Position numbers and translations under genes: made by a program. Source: Mangifera indica (Eukaryota > Streptophyta > Magnoliopsida > Sapindales > Anacardiaceae). Taken from it: 64,000 nt of DNA. The stretch's first letter is position 1; the number at the start of each line of letters is the position of its first letter. A model generated the notes under the pieces. The model made no database searches. It saw nothing but the letters and a program-made list of their open reading frames with translations, and had not been told where the DNA came from. The stretch is from contig NC_058152.1 of NCBI RefSeq assembly GCF_011075055.1, forward strand, positions 10,903,228 to 10,967,227, in the 5' to 3' direction. Below are positions 45,445 to 57,290 of the stretch, one piece after another.

Positions 45445-45612
45445 TAATATTGAATACCCAATTAGGTAATCACATGATCTACTATTATATGATTAAATGA
45501 TCTGATATCATATAATTTGATGATTATGAATAAAGGATAAAGTAATATCCAAACATATGATGTTATATCATCAAAGTATCTAATTTAGTACTCAAAACTG
45601 AGTACACACAAC
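45445..45612. mobile_element. Foldback MITE, family C, 3' of the P450 copy
   Basis: 'AATATTGAATACCCAATTAG' on the left pairs with 'TCTAATTTAGTACTCAAAAC' on the right, around 'GATGATTATGAATAAAGGAT'. It lies about 50 bp after the stop codon, as with the copy 3' of the 17-kb gene. Confidence 0.65.
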
Positions 45613-46559
45613 ATTGTTCTATTTGCGAAGATCATGTGTCAAATAAATAGAGGAAACTTTTCCTTCATTAACAAATGCTTATTAACACTAATAATTTTTA
45701 GTGCGACAGAATTTGAATTGAAATGTTTTTGGCTTTGCGTTATATAGCACCGATAAACCAATCACCCACATTCTCTTTAATTGAAAATCAAATTGCATCA
45801 CATAATATCCTTAATTTCAGTTGGGATAACAACAACTAAATATATCAAATTATCACATTTTTTCTATTGAAGGGATTGAACTTTTAAATTTTTCTATTAA
45901 AGAAATCAAAATTTTGGATTTTCCTATTAATGGACTAAAATTTCACTATTTTATATTGAACATACCAGAGCAATCACCTTATAGCTTCCAAAGAAAAACA
46001 AAACATGATTGTGTTTGTTCAGTACTTTCAATAGGAAATAATAAAAATTTAATTTGTTATATAAAAAAATTTGAAAGTTTGATTATTTCATTAGTAAATA
46101 TGGGTTCAATCCCTTCAAACGTGAGAAACAAAGTTTGGTATTTCATTAGAAAAAATGCAATAATTTAATACCTTTCACTGTTGTTATTTCAATCTATGTT
46201 TTATTTAATACCTCTTTGGTGTTAAATTAGTATATAATTTATAAATTTTAGCTAGTTTGGTAGATTAGGTGTCTCTTTTATATAGTCTATTTAATTTAGA
46301 TTATTGGTGTAAATATTTTTTCTTATATATCTAAATGTTTTTATGATACATATATTTATATGTAGCTTAAATCTTATGTAAGAAAACAAATCAAATCAAA
46401 AGCGTATGTTTGGAATATGTTCAAACACTCGCCCTCAAAGTCAAGTAGACAAATAATTTACTAAATTGAGATCGTAAAGTCATGAAATCGTACAGCCAAA
46501 GGATGAACCTTAGTGAAGACATTGGTATCTTATCAATAAAAGGCATGAAAGTAGAAACA
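45613..46559. other. AT-rich DNA with a copia LTR-end remnant
   Basis: At about 46425-46520 the sequence 'CCTCAAAGTCAAGTAGACAA' and following bases resemble the inner edge of the left LTR of the first copia element (1840-1940). A short copia remnant is therefore likely. 45840-46170 contains repeated 'TTTTCTATT(A/G)AAG' phrases. No gene is seen. Confidence 0.4.
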
Positions 46560-47178
46560 TATAGGAATGAAAGGGCATTACATCTCTGCCAAGTTAAGGA
46601 TGCTGGTAAATTGTTAGTGAAAACTTAGATGAATGATTCGAAGCCCTATAAAATCCCTATGGTTGTTGGTGTTAAATTGTGTATAAGAGACAATGAGCCT
46701 TATGCAAATCCACTACATTATAGGAGCACAATTGGGCATTGCAGTATCTAACAATGATTAGGCTTGATATAGCGTTTGTAATGAATAAGTTGTGTCAAAT
46801 TTTTAGGGAACCTTCATTGTTACAATGGCAAGCCTGCAAAAGGGTTATAAGGTTCAATAAAGACACTCAACATTATATCATGCTCATCAAACTAGCATTT
46901 AATAACTGTGAAAGTCTTTGCCGATGTTAATTAGGTTAGAAGTCTAGAGGATATAAGGTCATCTAGTGGATGTTAATTAGGTTAGAAGTCTAGAGGATAA
47001 AATATAGGGCAATGAATCAAGTTGTAGTAGAAATAGATTGGGTTAAAAATTTGTTAACTAAGATAAAACAACCTGTTTTTCTACTCTTGTAATGTGGTAT
47101 GACAATATTTGTGCAGGATCCCTAGCCTCAAATGTTTACTTTTCACAATAGGACTAAACATATAGAAATTGATATGCA
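46560..47178 (+). pseudogene. Older copia reverse transcriptase / RNase H remnant, left part
   Basis: The plus strand shows a segment with HYRSTIG, then LQYLTMIRLDIAFVMNKLCQ and later TKHIEIDMHK near 47160, copia order from the end of reverse transcriptase to RNase H. The frame resumes at 52983 on the far side of a younger minus-strand copia insertion. Many stops are present. It includes a 45-bp local duplication around 46928-46998 ('GTTAATTAGGTTAGAAGTCT'). Confidence 0.8.
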
Positions 47179-47183
47179 CAAAA

Positions 47184-47412
47184 TGAAAGAAATTATGAAT
47201 TGGGTTATAAACTGAATGAATATTATTGATGAAATGTTGTACAATTTATAGTATTACAATATAGTCTAAAAAGGAATTCTAATCCTCCGAAATAGGAAAT
47301 ATACTATACACCAAATCAGAATCATATCGAATCAAAATCAAATTAAATCAAAATCAGATTGAATCAAATCAATTGGAATCGAGTCAAATAAAAATCAGAT
47401 CAAATGGGAACA
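47184..47412 (-). repeat. 3' LTR of the minus-strand copia
   Basis: About 229 bp, containing AT-rich 'AAATCAAATC' runs. It is shorter than its partner at the inner end by a small deletion. Confidence 0.75.
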
Positions 47413-48744
47413 CTGCCCTGCAACTGCATTGGGAGCTCATTGAGCCGCAATTAAAGACACAATGAGAGAAAGCAATCATAAGATAATTTCTTGGTAAATA
47501 TATTAGTATGCTGAGAGATGGTAAGGACATGTCAAAATCAAATAGCCCCACAAGCAACTAACTTATGAACGAAGTGTAGATTGATGTTGATACGTCACAT
47601 GTGAGCATGAAACATGGGATTGGTAGTCATGTGCAAAACAGACTAATTATGACAAAGCATAAGTGGAGATAAGTGTGGTGGAATACTAAGCTCCAGTAGA
47701 AGATAACAAAACCATTGAGCCTCACTAATCACATGTGCAAGTGTCTGGTACACGGACTCTACACTAGAGCGAGGCATAACACCTATTTCTTGGCAGTCTA
47801 ATAAATAGGGTTGTGACCTTGGAAAACACAGCTACCAATGATAAAGTGCCATGTTAAAACATTAACAGCCCAATCAACATTTGAATAGGCAAGAAGATGA
47901 AAACTAGAGTCACCATGAAATAAAGTACCGTTAATTTAGCAAAAAATGTGATTGACTACACTCAGGTCTTTATGAGTAGGAGTAGATAGTTATTGAGTAA
48001 CTTGATTTACAACAAAGGCGATATCAGGTCGAGTGAGAGTAAAATACTAAAGACCACCAACCATGCTACGATATAGTATAACAGTTGGAAATTGGACATA
48101 TTTAATAGATAGTGATGTCTTGGAACTAACAAAAAAGATAGTACAAGGAGTGCATTAGTCAAGTTAAAAATGTCGAAATAGATCTACCATGAGTGATGTT
48201 GAGACAAATGTAAGGTGGTAGGCTATCAAAGTATTTTCATACCAAGAAAGAAACTGAAGGTACCCAAGTCTAGATAAGCAAAGTCAAAGCATAAGGATAA
48301 GACAGTCTATAATAGTTGATATATCAGAACCAAACCAAATCATCTACATAAATAAGTAGAATCACAAATGAGGTAGATATACAACGAATGAACAATAAAA
48401 GATTAGACTAGCTATTGACAAACCCATAGTCAAAGAGAAATGAGTATAATTGATGATAACATGCTCGAGATACCTGTTTAAGGCCATATATAGCCTTAAT
48501 AAGATGACAAACATTAGATAGGTGGTCAAGGTCTATAAAACTAGGAGGTTGCTCCATGAATACTTTTTCAATGAGATACCTCTAAAGAAATGCATTCTTG
48601 ACATCAAGTTGACATAGTGACTAGTCATAAATGGTGGCGAAAGAAAGAATCATATGGATTGTAGTTAGCTTGACAACAAGATTGAATGTTTCTGTAAAAT
48701 TCACACTAACCTGTTAGTGAAAACCCTTGGTAATCAAACAAGCC
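47413..48744 (-). pseudogene. Copia RNase H and reverse transcriptase, first part
   Basis: The minus-strand translation of 48440-48700 contains YDYSLCQLDVKNAFL, VFMEQPPSFIDLD and CHLIKAIYGLKQ, the standard copia reverse transcriptase order. Further left come blocks corresponding to the SRPDIAF region and RNase H. At about 48720-48744 the strand reads YKACLITKGF, which is cut off by the solo LTR insertion. Many stops. Confidence 0.8.
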
Positions 48745-48749
48745 TTATA

Positions 48750-50702
48750 TGTAACATCCCTCCCCAGAAGTACTACCCTCCGAAGGAGAAATGTTACGAA
48801 TTAATATTTGAAGCAATTATTTTAAAACAATTTTTTTAAAAATGAACTCGTCACTGAAAGTGTTCAGAAATTATTATAAGAAAACTAAAAATCTGGAAGC
48901 AAACAAAAGATATATATATCACATATGAAAACTCATTTGGAAAGTATTTGAAAACATTGAGTAATCATATACAACTATATAACCATCTAAAAAAGGTCAA
49001 AAGTCAATAATAACATACGGTTGTACACATGTAACATAAATTAGAGATAACCTGCTCTAGCCCAGATCTATCTTTGCTAACCTAACCCTGTCTTACAGCT
49101 ATCTCAATCACCTGTAACTGTAATCATAAAAGAAAAGGAAGTGAGAGATAAAAACACTCAATAAGGAGAAAGAATTAAGTAAACTATATCTTTTCTTGTT
49201 CTAAACAACTCTTAGGACTTAATTTCACATCGTAACCTCCTCAAGGAATCAAAGAGATAATCTAGTTCATCCTTTACTATTTGGGTCATACTATGTCCCA
49301 TCTGGTGTCCATTTGATACTTTATGAAAGTTGACTATAGGGATTTGACACTTTTCTAAGCTCGAGCTCTCTTCTTTTCTCTCACTACACCCTTTCTAAAT
49401 CTAGATTGTGTTCTACTATGAGCATACTCTACTACATGCAGACTCTACTACTGGTCTATGTCCTACTATAGAAATGTCCTATTACGGACGTGCCCTACTG
49501 TAGGCAGTGTAACGTAAAATGCCCCCTCATAGTTCGTAACATGCATGTTTGTTTTATCTCTTACTAATCTTGCTTCCATCTAAAACTATCCATAACCCAT
49601 CAAACCATACTCTTGAGATGATTCCTGAATCCTGAGCCCCAAATTCCTTTTCTTGTTTTTCTTCCTTTTCTTTTCCTTTTCTTTTTCTCTCATTTCTTTC
49701 CTTTTCTTCCTATTCTTTTTCTCCCCCTTTTATTTCTTCCTTCCTTTCCAAAAACTGTAAATTTTTGTTTATTAGACTGTTTATTTGATAAAACAGTCTT
49801 ATTGTTCATGCAATTTAATAGTCCAAATGGTCTCTAATTTATACAAACTATATATAATTAAAAAGAGGATTCAAAGCACTTTCCAACAAGCTATGACAGC
49901 ACTCATGATTCATCAAATAAGGTAGTCAAAACATGGGATGAAGTCAATGGCAAAAAACTGTATTCACTATTTATTTGGTAAGATAGTTTTTTTTTGTTTA
50001 TGTAATTTAGCAGTATAAACGGTATCTAATTCATACAAACTATATATCATTGAAAAGAGGATTCAAAGAGCTTTCCAACAAGCTATAATAGTACTCATGA
50101 TTCAGCAGATAAGATAATTAAAACGTGGGACGAAATCAATGGCAAAAAACTATATTCACTATTTATTTGGTAAGACAGTCTTTTTGTTCATATAATTTAA
50201 TAATCTAAATGGTCTATAATTCATACAAGTTATATATCATTGAAAAGAAGATTCAAAGAGCTTTCCAACAAGCTATAATAGCATTCATGATTCAGCAGAT
50301 AAGATAGTCAAAACGTGGGACAAAATCAGTGGTAAAATTGTAAATATTATCCAATTTTCTGTCATGAACAAAATCGCACACATAGATATCTCAAATGGCA
50401 AAACAACATTTTTCAACTTCAAAATTATCATTTATAACATAGAGCCAAGAAATCAAAAGAATAAAACATGAAATATATCAAAAATAATACCACTTACCTT
50501 GTTTCAAGCTAATCTTTATCGAGTTGGCTCCCTCCTCTTTGTCTTGCTTTTTTGATCACTAAACCACCTTAAATCAACACCAAAACAAACTAACATATTC
50601 ATATAATATGCATCTAACACACACATATATTTAAAATTGAAAATATCTCAAAATAGGGTTAAAAGACATAAATACCCCTAAAATGTACTTGAGGGTATTA
50701 TA
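48750..50702. mobile_element. Solo LTR (gypsy-like) with perfect TSD TTATA
   Basis: The 1953-bp insert starts TGTAACATCCCTCCCCAG and ends GAGGGTATTATA; these ends are inverses of each other apart from transitions (compare TGTAACACCC/GGGTGTTACA). The duplication TTATA is perfect (48745-48749, 50703-50707). It interrupts copia reverse transcriptase, whose translation resumes on either side. It has no ORF and contains C/T-rich tracts and three tandem 190-bp units. Such ends are common in Ty3/gypsy LTRs. Confidence 0.88.
49781..50340. repeat. Three tandem 190-bp units within the solo LTR
   Basis: Units start at 49781, 49971 and 50163, each with 'TTATTTGGTAAGACAGT'-like starts and the shared phrase 'CAAAGAGCTTTCCAACAAGC'. 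They are perhaps 85-90% alike by eye. Internal tandem repeats of this size in LTRs often alter promoter strength; here that is only inference. Confidence 0.85.
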
Positions 50703-50707
50703 TTATA

Positions 50708-52765
50708 CCTCTCAACAAACCCATCAGCATGACGTTTGACCTTGTAAACCCACAACAACTAAAGAAATTCTGTTAAGGAGATGACAACATAAGAACCCAA
50801 GTGTTATTTCTCATAAAGGTATCATATTCCTCACTTATTGTCTGATGCCAATATGGAAAAGACTGAGTTTGCTTAAATGTGATAGGCTCATAGAGTGTAG
50901 GATTAAGTGTTTCAATAATAAAAGGAGTGTATGATTAAGTGTTTCAACAATAAAAGGAGTGTAGGATTAAGTGTTTCAATAATAAAAGCCCAAGGAATCA
51001 TATGAGGAGAGGAAGTCATGATATAATTGATATTTTGAAACTTAGGCCTAAGCGGTAGTGTTTGAAATCTATTAGACATAAAGGTAAGGGCAACTGAGGG
51101 TGAACCAAGGGAACCAGTAAACTATAGTAATGGTTTAGAATTGTTATTAGACTACAACGACTTAGATGGCATAATAAGCAGACTAAAGAAATATGGGTCC
51201 ATCACATTGGAGATTTAAAGAGTGGTAGAAAGAACTAATAACAAGCGAAATCCTAAGAGAGGCTTTGAAGGGGAAGAATCAATAACTTATCTAGAAAAAC
51301 AATCTCATGAAACAACACATAGCGGGAGATGTAGACACAACCAATGGGCATATGGAGACATCGACACCCACTATGCGAAGCATCATACCTTAAGACTAAA
51401 TAACAGTGGTGTGGGCAACCTATTAATCATAAACACAATAGTAGAAAAAGGCTCCATCCAAAAGGCAAGGGGCAGGTTAGCTTGTACTAAAAGGCAATGT
51501 CCTTTTTCCATTATGTCATGATGTTTCCTCTCAACAACACCATTTTAGGCAGAAGTGTAAAGACAACATAGTTGATGTGTAATGTTGTATGACTTAAGAA
51601 AAGAATGAAACAATTTATTATCAAATTCACTACCACCATTAGAACGAATAAAATAAGTACAACAAAAAATAAGTTTTCTATCATTAACTTAAATTTAATA
51701 AACAGTGGCAATGTTAGATTTTCTTAACATAAGGTATAACTATGTATACTGACTAAAATCATCAACAATAGACAAATAATATCTAAAAGACAACAATGAC
51801 AGAACAATGACAGAACAAGCTTGAGAGGGTGGTCAGCAATGTAACTCTATTTGTAAAAGGAAGTCGATGTTTTTTACTAAGAGAACATACTTGACAAATA
51901 GATGAAAAATCCTACAAATGATGAACTAGACTAGATACGAGGCAAGTACAGTTTTGAGCACTACTAAAAATGTATAACCAAGACAATGATACCAAACATG
52001 AGACGAGACATAAACAGATGAATAAGCTATAATGACAGGAGGAGTCAATTGATAAAAGACTATTATCACTACAACTAGAGAGAAGAATTTGTCTTATTTA
52101 TTTGTCCTTAATCAAAAAACTAGACAAGTCAAGAAGACAAACAAAATTAATATTAAAGGTAAACTTATTAATAGACAACAAATTTTTATGTAATGATGGA
52201 ACACACAAGACATCAGATAAGATAGTCGAAGAATGAAGAGACTTGTATAGACAAACCCCTAATGTGTTATTGACAATGAATGACTATTACCAATAATAAC
52301 AGAAGACATACCAGTGTGAGGTTGAGGACAAGACAAAAGCATTAGATGCCATATGATATGCAACACCAAAGTCCAAAACCCAATTCAAGGTAGATGGATC
52401 ACACACAAACATAGTAGTAAAAAGGAGCAGTCACTAAATCTATTGTGTGAGTAAAATTTTCTCGTTGTTAACAAACATGAATGAAGTGCCCATGTTTATT
52501 ACAAATTCGACAAGCGCCTTGAGGAAGAACACCAACCAGGTTTCGTATGCTAGATGTTATGGAGGATGTTCTTTATAGCTTAGGTCCTAAGTACTAATCT
52601 TTCATCACTCCCTTGGGGGTTTCCCCCGACAGGTGTGAATGCGGGGGTGTTTGGGCAAGGGCGAGAATTTTAGTTTTGAAACCTGAAAAAAAAATGAGGC
52701 TAGAGGGTAAAAAGGAAAATTTCAAAATTGAAAGATATAGAAGGATATTAACCGTTTTGATACCA
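50708..52765 (-). pseudogene. Copia gag, protease and integrase remnants
   Basis: Immediately right of the solo LTR the minus strand reads a segment including KRHADGFVER, which joins to YKACLITKGF on its other side. Further right the sequence has integrase-like and gag-like phrases on the minus strand, with stops throughout; an integrase-type stretch with SNGGSEF-like sequence lies near 51640. The primer site lies at 52752-52765. No intact domain remains. Confidence 0.65.
50893..50988. repeat. Three tandem copies of a 32-bp unit
   Basis: Units starting GAGTGTAGGATTAAGTG occur at 50893, 50925 and 50957 and differ by one or two bases. They lie within the dead copia polyprotein and, being 32 bp long, break its frame. 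Confidence 0.9.
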
Positions 52766-52977
52766 TAAAATAATTATAAATTGGGTTATAAACTGAATAA
52801 ATATTATTAATGAAATGTTATACAATTTATTGTATTATAGTGTAGTTTAAAAAGGAATTTTATTCCTACAAAATAGGAAAAAAAATATACATCAAATCAA
52901 AATTAAATTAAATCGAATCAATCAAAATCAAATCAAATCAAAATCAGATTAAATGAGAAAATATATGTTATTTAACA
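52766..52977 (-). repeat. 5' LTR of the minus-strand copia
   Basis: About 212 bp, adjacent to the primer site on its inner side and followed outside by the CAAAA target duplication. Confidence 0.75.
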
Positions 52978-52982
52978 CAAAA

Positions 52983-53155
52983 CAATGTGACAATATGTAC
53001 CTACCCAATTTCAAATTGCTGATATTTTGACAAAGCCTTTGCCTATGTTTGTGTTTGAGGAATTAAGATGTAAGCTGAATACTGTTGAATGGCTTACTTT
53101 TACAAAACAATGTGAAGAGGAAGATAAATTAGTAAGTGCCCTTAGACGCTAATGT
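52983..53155 (+). pseudogene. Older copia RNase H remnant, right part
   Basis: The plus strand reads QYVPTQFQIADILTKPLPM followed by a segment with FEELRCKLN, the end of copia RNase H and polyprotein. It is in the same frame as the TKHIEIDMHK end at 47178 once the inserted element and one target duplication are ignored. Confidence 0.85.
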
Positions 53156-53257
53156 GTGTTGCTAAATGTCGGTGTGTGCGCTCTAAATATTGATGAGTTA
53201 ACAAAGGAAAATTTTCCTGACGCATGATCTTCACTACCTATATAACTTATTAACCGG

Positions 53258-54339
53258 TCATTTTAATCTACTCTGTTAACCTTAGCTAATAATCCATTGT
53301 CAATCCCTAAACAGATACTAAGATTAGGGATCACGTGGTGGCTTTTCAGCACTTGAACTTCATCCCTTCTTTGTCTTCTTCTTATGGCAAGTTTCTTCTC
53401 AGTTCTTCTCTGATCTTCATCTCAACTAAGGGATTTTTCGAGATCAACCAAAAGAACCGAGAGAGAGTTATCCTATTTGTGTCTTCAGCTACAAAAAAAA
53501 GTGCAATCAAGTTGTCTCTTATAATTTTCTCATCAGTAAGTGCTGCTCCATAGATCTCATGTTCACTCAAGTAGAGATTCAAAAGATTGAAACTTTCTTC
53601 TTCCTCCACGTCCATTCTTTTCATTGATTTGCTATGTATTTCTCGTCGAATCGAAATTTCCTTCATTGCAAACTCATCTACTGTTTTAATACTATTACTA
53701 TACTTTCTTTCTTTCATAATTCTAAGCCACCTTTGAAGCTTCCACAAGCTTTCCGGCATAATATGCAGAGAAAATATTCCTTCCCAGGCATCATCAATTG
53801 CATTTGAAAATGGAATTTCTGGGAATTCAATACAGAGAGTCTTGGGATTGAAACCAGTGGAGATGATGCTACCAAAGTCAAAAGCTGGAAAAGGCTGGTT
53901 CTTTAAAATATCAGAAATGGTTTTTGCTGTGAGTTGATAAAACTTCCTGTGGCTTAAAACATCCTGTGATTTCCATTCTTCAAAATCAGAATTGAAAAAA
54001 CTATGATTTCCAACTATGTCCAATCTCTTTCTCCGTTCGGGCCCTTTGAGATATCTTGAAAAGTTTGATGTCATGATGTGGTGCACATTTTCTGGATCAC
54101 AAGTGCCTGTCAAACAAAGCTTGTTGAGAGAAGCTGGTTTTGACACAAAATGTGCCCTTTGCTTTTCTCCAGTACATAGTAATTTTGTCATAGAACAAAA
54201 CCGAGTTGAGAACCACTTCCACCGATATTCCAAAGACTGGCAAGCTTTGTAAAAAGTCAAATTTTTTCAGGTAATGATAGAGAAGGAGAAAGAAAAAAAA
54301 AAACCAATAACAAGATTATAGAAAGTGTCATATTTGCAT
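53258..54339 (-). pseudogene. CYP96A-like P450 pseudogene, inverted, catalytic core deleted
   Basis: This is the closest relative of the copy at 43950-45398. It retains an initiation codon (complement of 54337-54339), a degenerate anchor including a run of 11 T, and most of the N-terminal two thirds. Lesions: indel in the anchor region; a 4-bp gain before CDPENV; a 15-bp loss after WKSQ; a 63-bp loss before FDFGSIIS that removes the stretch where the 17-kb gene has its intron; a stop (53382-53384) after RRNLP; and a loss of about 377 bp that joins the region before the K-helix to the C-terminus. ExxR, PERW and the heme loop are gone. The I-helix reads FVAEDTNRI. It is certainly non-functional. 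The 3' end matches the stop region of its relative. Confidence 0.93.
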
Positions 54340-54614
54340 GAGGTTTCGATAGAACAAATTCTCTAATGGGGTCTTATTATTTTTATAGTTGTTAGAAACA
54401 ATTAAACATGTCAGGGTCCAAATTCTGTGAAATCTGTAAATAGAATTTGCGTACCCGTTTATGTGTTCGATGAAGCGTCTTCGAATTCTATGCGAGGTGT
54501 TGACGTTAGTCTGTTTTCACGACGCCATTTGCCCACATACTGATTTCCATTTGGGAGACTCATTTACTGTGCATTATTGGTTTTTGGCAAGAGAGAAGAG
54601 TTCTCTGTAACATG
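54340..54614. other. Former promoter region of the inverted P450 pseudogene
   Basis: The first 30 bp upstream match the region upstream of the 43.9-kb copy ('TAGAGAATTTGTTC' inverse). Beyond that no feature is recognised. Confidence 0.4.
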
Positions 54615-57118
54615 GTGTTCTCTCCTCTCATTCTCATCACATTCTTATACTTCTATCTTTGGGAGGCAGTTAAAACTTTTTATATAAAAGTCCAACCGTC
54701 AATAACTGCTAATCGGGTCGGGTCGACCCATCATGGGTGGACCCGGATCCAATATCTCCCACTCACACATGATGGAAGACCCGAACCAAATGCTTAGCCA
54801 CAGAAATCTCATATAGCAGTACGTTTCATACTTGCAAATGTGTCGTACGACCTCGCGAGCAACCTGCACTTGGGAGCTAATTACTATGCATCTGTTAGGA
54901 ATAGCATAGCCGCTTCAACCCGAATAAAACAAAAATAAAGCGTTAGGCTCGCAGCACCCCAGACTTACTCGATAACACCAGCTCCCTTTAATCCCTTATT
55001 TTTCATTGTGTTATTTTTCTATGTATCCATGATCAAGTCCAATATCCATATGAGTGAAATGATCGGTTAGCCAATGGACACACGTAATATATATAAGTCT
55101 TCCTCTTCTACTCGAAATTCTCAATTTAAACTTAGTTGCTTTTCTAGTCATGTTCCATAAACCGAATCATACATGGCCATAGGTTCTAAGCTAAGATAGC
55201 AACACTAAGAGTAAATATCAAACAACAGTAAAGAGTCAAAGGGTACTAACATGAGTTAATCCTCATAAAGTCTCACACAGTGAAGGAGCAGGGATTCATC
55301 CTTCCACTACTTTAACTGGTCGTCTTACTTATGCCCACATGGTATGAATCATGTGCTACAGTGTGTATTTTCTCAAATGTCATTCACAACACTGTACATA
55401 TCTTAGTTCAGTCGCTACCCCGAGCGCCTAACCTGAGTTTTTAATCATCTTCACACTTGCAGGTATTTATTTATATTAAAAACTCACATCTGGCATTCAC
55501 AAGTTATTTGGACGTGGGGAATCTAAATCGATCATTTTCAAATATATCTATTCATGACCTCATCTTGATCAATCATCAAGGCGACATTTTTATTTCAATA
55601 AATCTTTTCTTGAGAAATTTGTCTTTCATTGGTATGTTCTCTCAGCATCACAATTCTCAAGAATAATGTCTCATCTTTGCTCGCTCTCTCAACGCCAAAG
55701 GCGATTGCTCGTGTGAGTGAGCCAATCTCTAACTTGTGTGACATTACAATCTTGTTGAGCTAAAAAACGATGTGTATGCAGTGAAAACCCAAGAATTTCA
55801 GGACATAAGTTCAAAACATAAAATGAACTTAAATTCATAGTTTTCGACGTTGTGTCATTAGTACAATATATAAGCTCAAAAACTCATCAATCATTGTCTA
55901 CGCAATCCAAGAAATTTAACATGTGCAAGATATACTTTTCTTGGAAGAATCTCAGTCAAAGGATCAGTGACTATACAATGCGTAGAATTATATTGTACGT
56001 TCATTTCCCTCTTGGAAATTGAGTCTCTTATTACGTTGTGTCTAGTGTCGATACATTTGGTTATCTTATAAAAAATTAAGATCTTTCATTTCAACAGACA
56101 ACCATTGCTCTAATAATATTGTCATGTTTCCTCAGATTCACAAAAAATCTTCTTAACCAAACAGTTTCTTGCACATTTACTGAATAGGCTATATACTAGG
56201 CTTCCATTGCGGATACGGCTACGCATCTCTGTTTCTTATCGCTCCAAGATATGGGTCCTTTTGGAGTAAGAAAAACTTAGCCGTTATCTAATTTGCGTTA
56301 GTTTAAAAACACTTCCCCAATTTGCATCTCAATGGCCAATCAAACACAAGTTTGATCCTTAATCACATAATCAATCATCCACAGAGCCTTAAAAATATCA
56401 AAAATTCTACAAACAGCCTTTCAGTGCTCTTTTCAACATTTACTTATATCGACTAACCAGCCCAATAACAAAATAAATATCTGGGTATGTACGCATCATA
56501 GCATACATAATACATCTGATGGCATCTGAATAGGTAACCTTTGACATTTCTCTGCTTCTATCTTAAGTTTTGGGACATATCTCTTTTGGCTCAATAATTC
56601 GTCATTTGTCACAGGGATATCAACGGATTCACAATATACCATATTGGATTGTTCTAGAACCTTTTGAATATTACGCTCTTATGACAGAGTCAAAAGTTTC
56701 TTTGAACAATTCCTCTAAATGTAAATTCGCAATATATGTTCTGTTTACCCACATCCTGCAAGTCACAGATATGGACAACCATCCTTTGATGATTATCACT
56801 TACTTCAAATCATTTCTAGTTATTTATACATCATCACACACATTGATAGAATTACAAATTTGTCATCAGACTTTCTCACATAGACATGACGGTCTTGATT
56901 AATCATTTTAAAGTTCAAGTACCAGTATCTAGATGACAGTTTTAGGTCATTCAATGTCTTTGAAGCTTGCACACTCTCCTCTCATTCTCATCACATTCTC
57001 ATACTTCTATCTTTGGGAGGCAGTTAAGACTTTTTATATAAAAGTCCAACCGCCAATAACTGCTAATCGGGTCGGGTCGGGTCGGGTCGACCCGTCATGG
57101 GTGGACCCAGATCCAATA
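54615..57118 (-). mobile_element. Degenerate Ty1/copia element, minus strand, internally deleted
   Basis: Direct repeats at 54615-54758 and 56968-57118 are nearly identical; both contain 'CTTCTATCTTTGGGAGGCAG' and the GGTCGGGTCGACCC block, with two extra GGTCG units in the right copy. On the minus strand a purine-rich GTGAGTGGGAGA abuts the left repeat, as expected for a polypurine tract before a 3' LTR. Between them the minus strand has YAMMRTYPDIYFVIGLVSRY near 56490 and, at about 55900-56070, IDTRHNVIRDSISKREMNVQ then DPLTEILPRKVYLAHV, the copia RNase H end. Gag and integrase are missing. Confidence 0.78.
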
Positions 57119-57177
57119 GTTAGTATTCAATTGTTAGTAGAAATGATCACAAGCATTAATTTTATTGTTATGTGCAT

Positions 57178-57290
57178 CAAGTTTTGAGTATTTAATTAAA
57201 TACTCAAATAATGTGTCATTATATGATTAAGTATTATTTTTTTTAATATTATATAATCACATGATAATATATTATGAGGTTAATGTTTGT
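57178..57290. mobile_element. Foldback MITE, family C (partial)
   Basis: The copy begins 'TTTTGAGTATTTAATTAAAT' and holds the 'AATGTGTCATTATATGATTA' core. It is interrupted after about 110 bp. Confidence 0.5.

Larger units (their letters stand above)
47184..52977 (-). mobile_element. Ty1/copia element, minus strand, TSD CAAAA, holding a solo LTR
   Basis: LTRs at 47184-47412 and 52766-52977 are direct repeats; both contain 'AAATTGGGTTATAAACTGAA' with at most one change. On the minus strand the primer site TGGTATCAAAACGG directly follows the right LTR. The duplication CAAAA is present on both sides (47179-47183, 52978-52982). Removing the element rejoins the reading frame of the older copia RNase H, which confirms the boundaries. 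Gag to RNase H remnants run right to left with many stops. A gypsy-like solo LTR interrupts the reverse transcriptase at 48750-50702. Confidence 0.88.

Noticed and set aside
51222..51521. 99-aa plus-strand ORF
   Set aside because: It is antisense to a dead copia polyprotein and has no known domain.
54016..54252. 78-aa plus-strand ORF
   Set aside because: It is the antisense shadow of the inverted P450 pseudogene.
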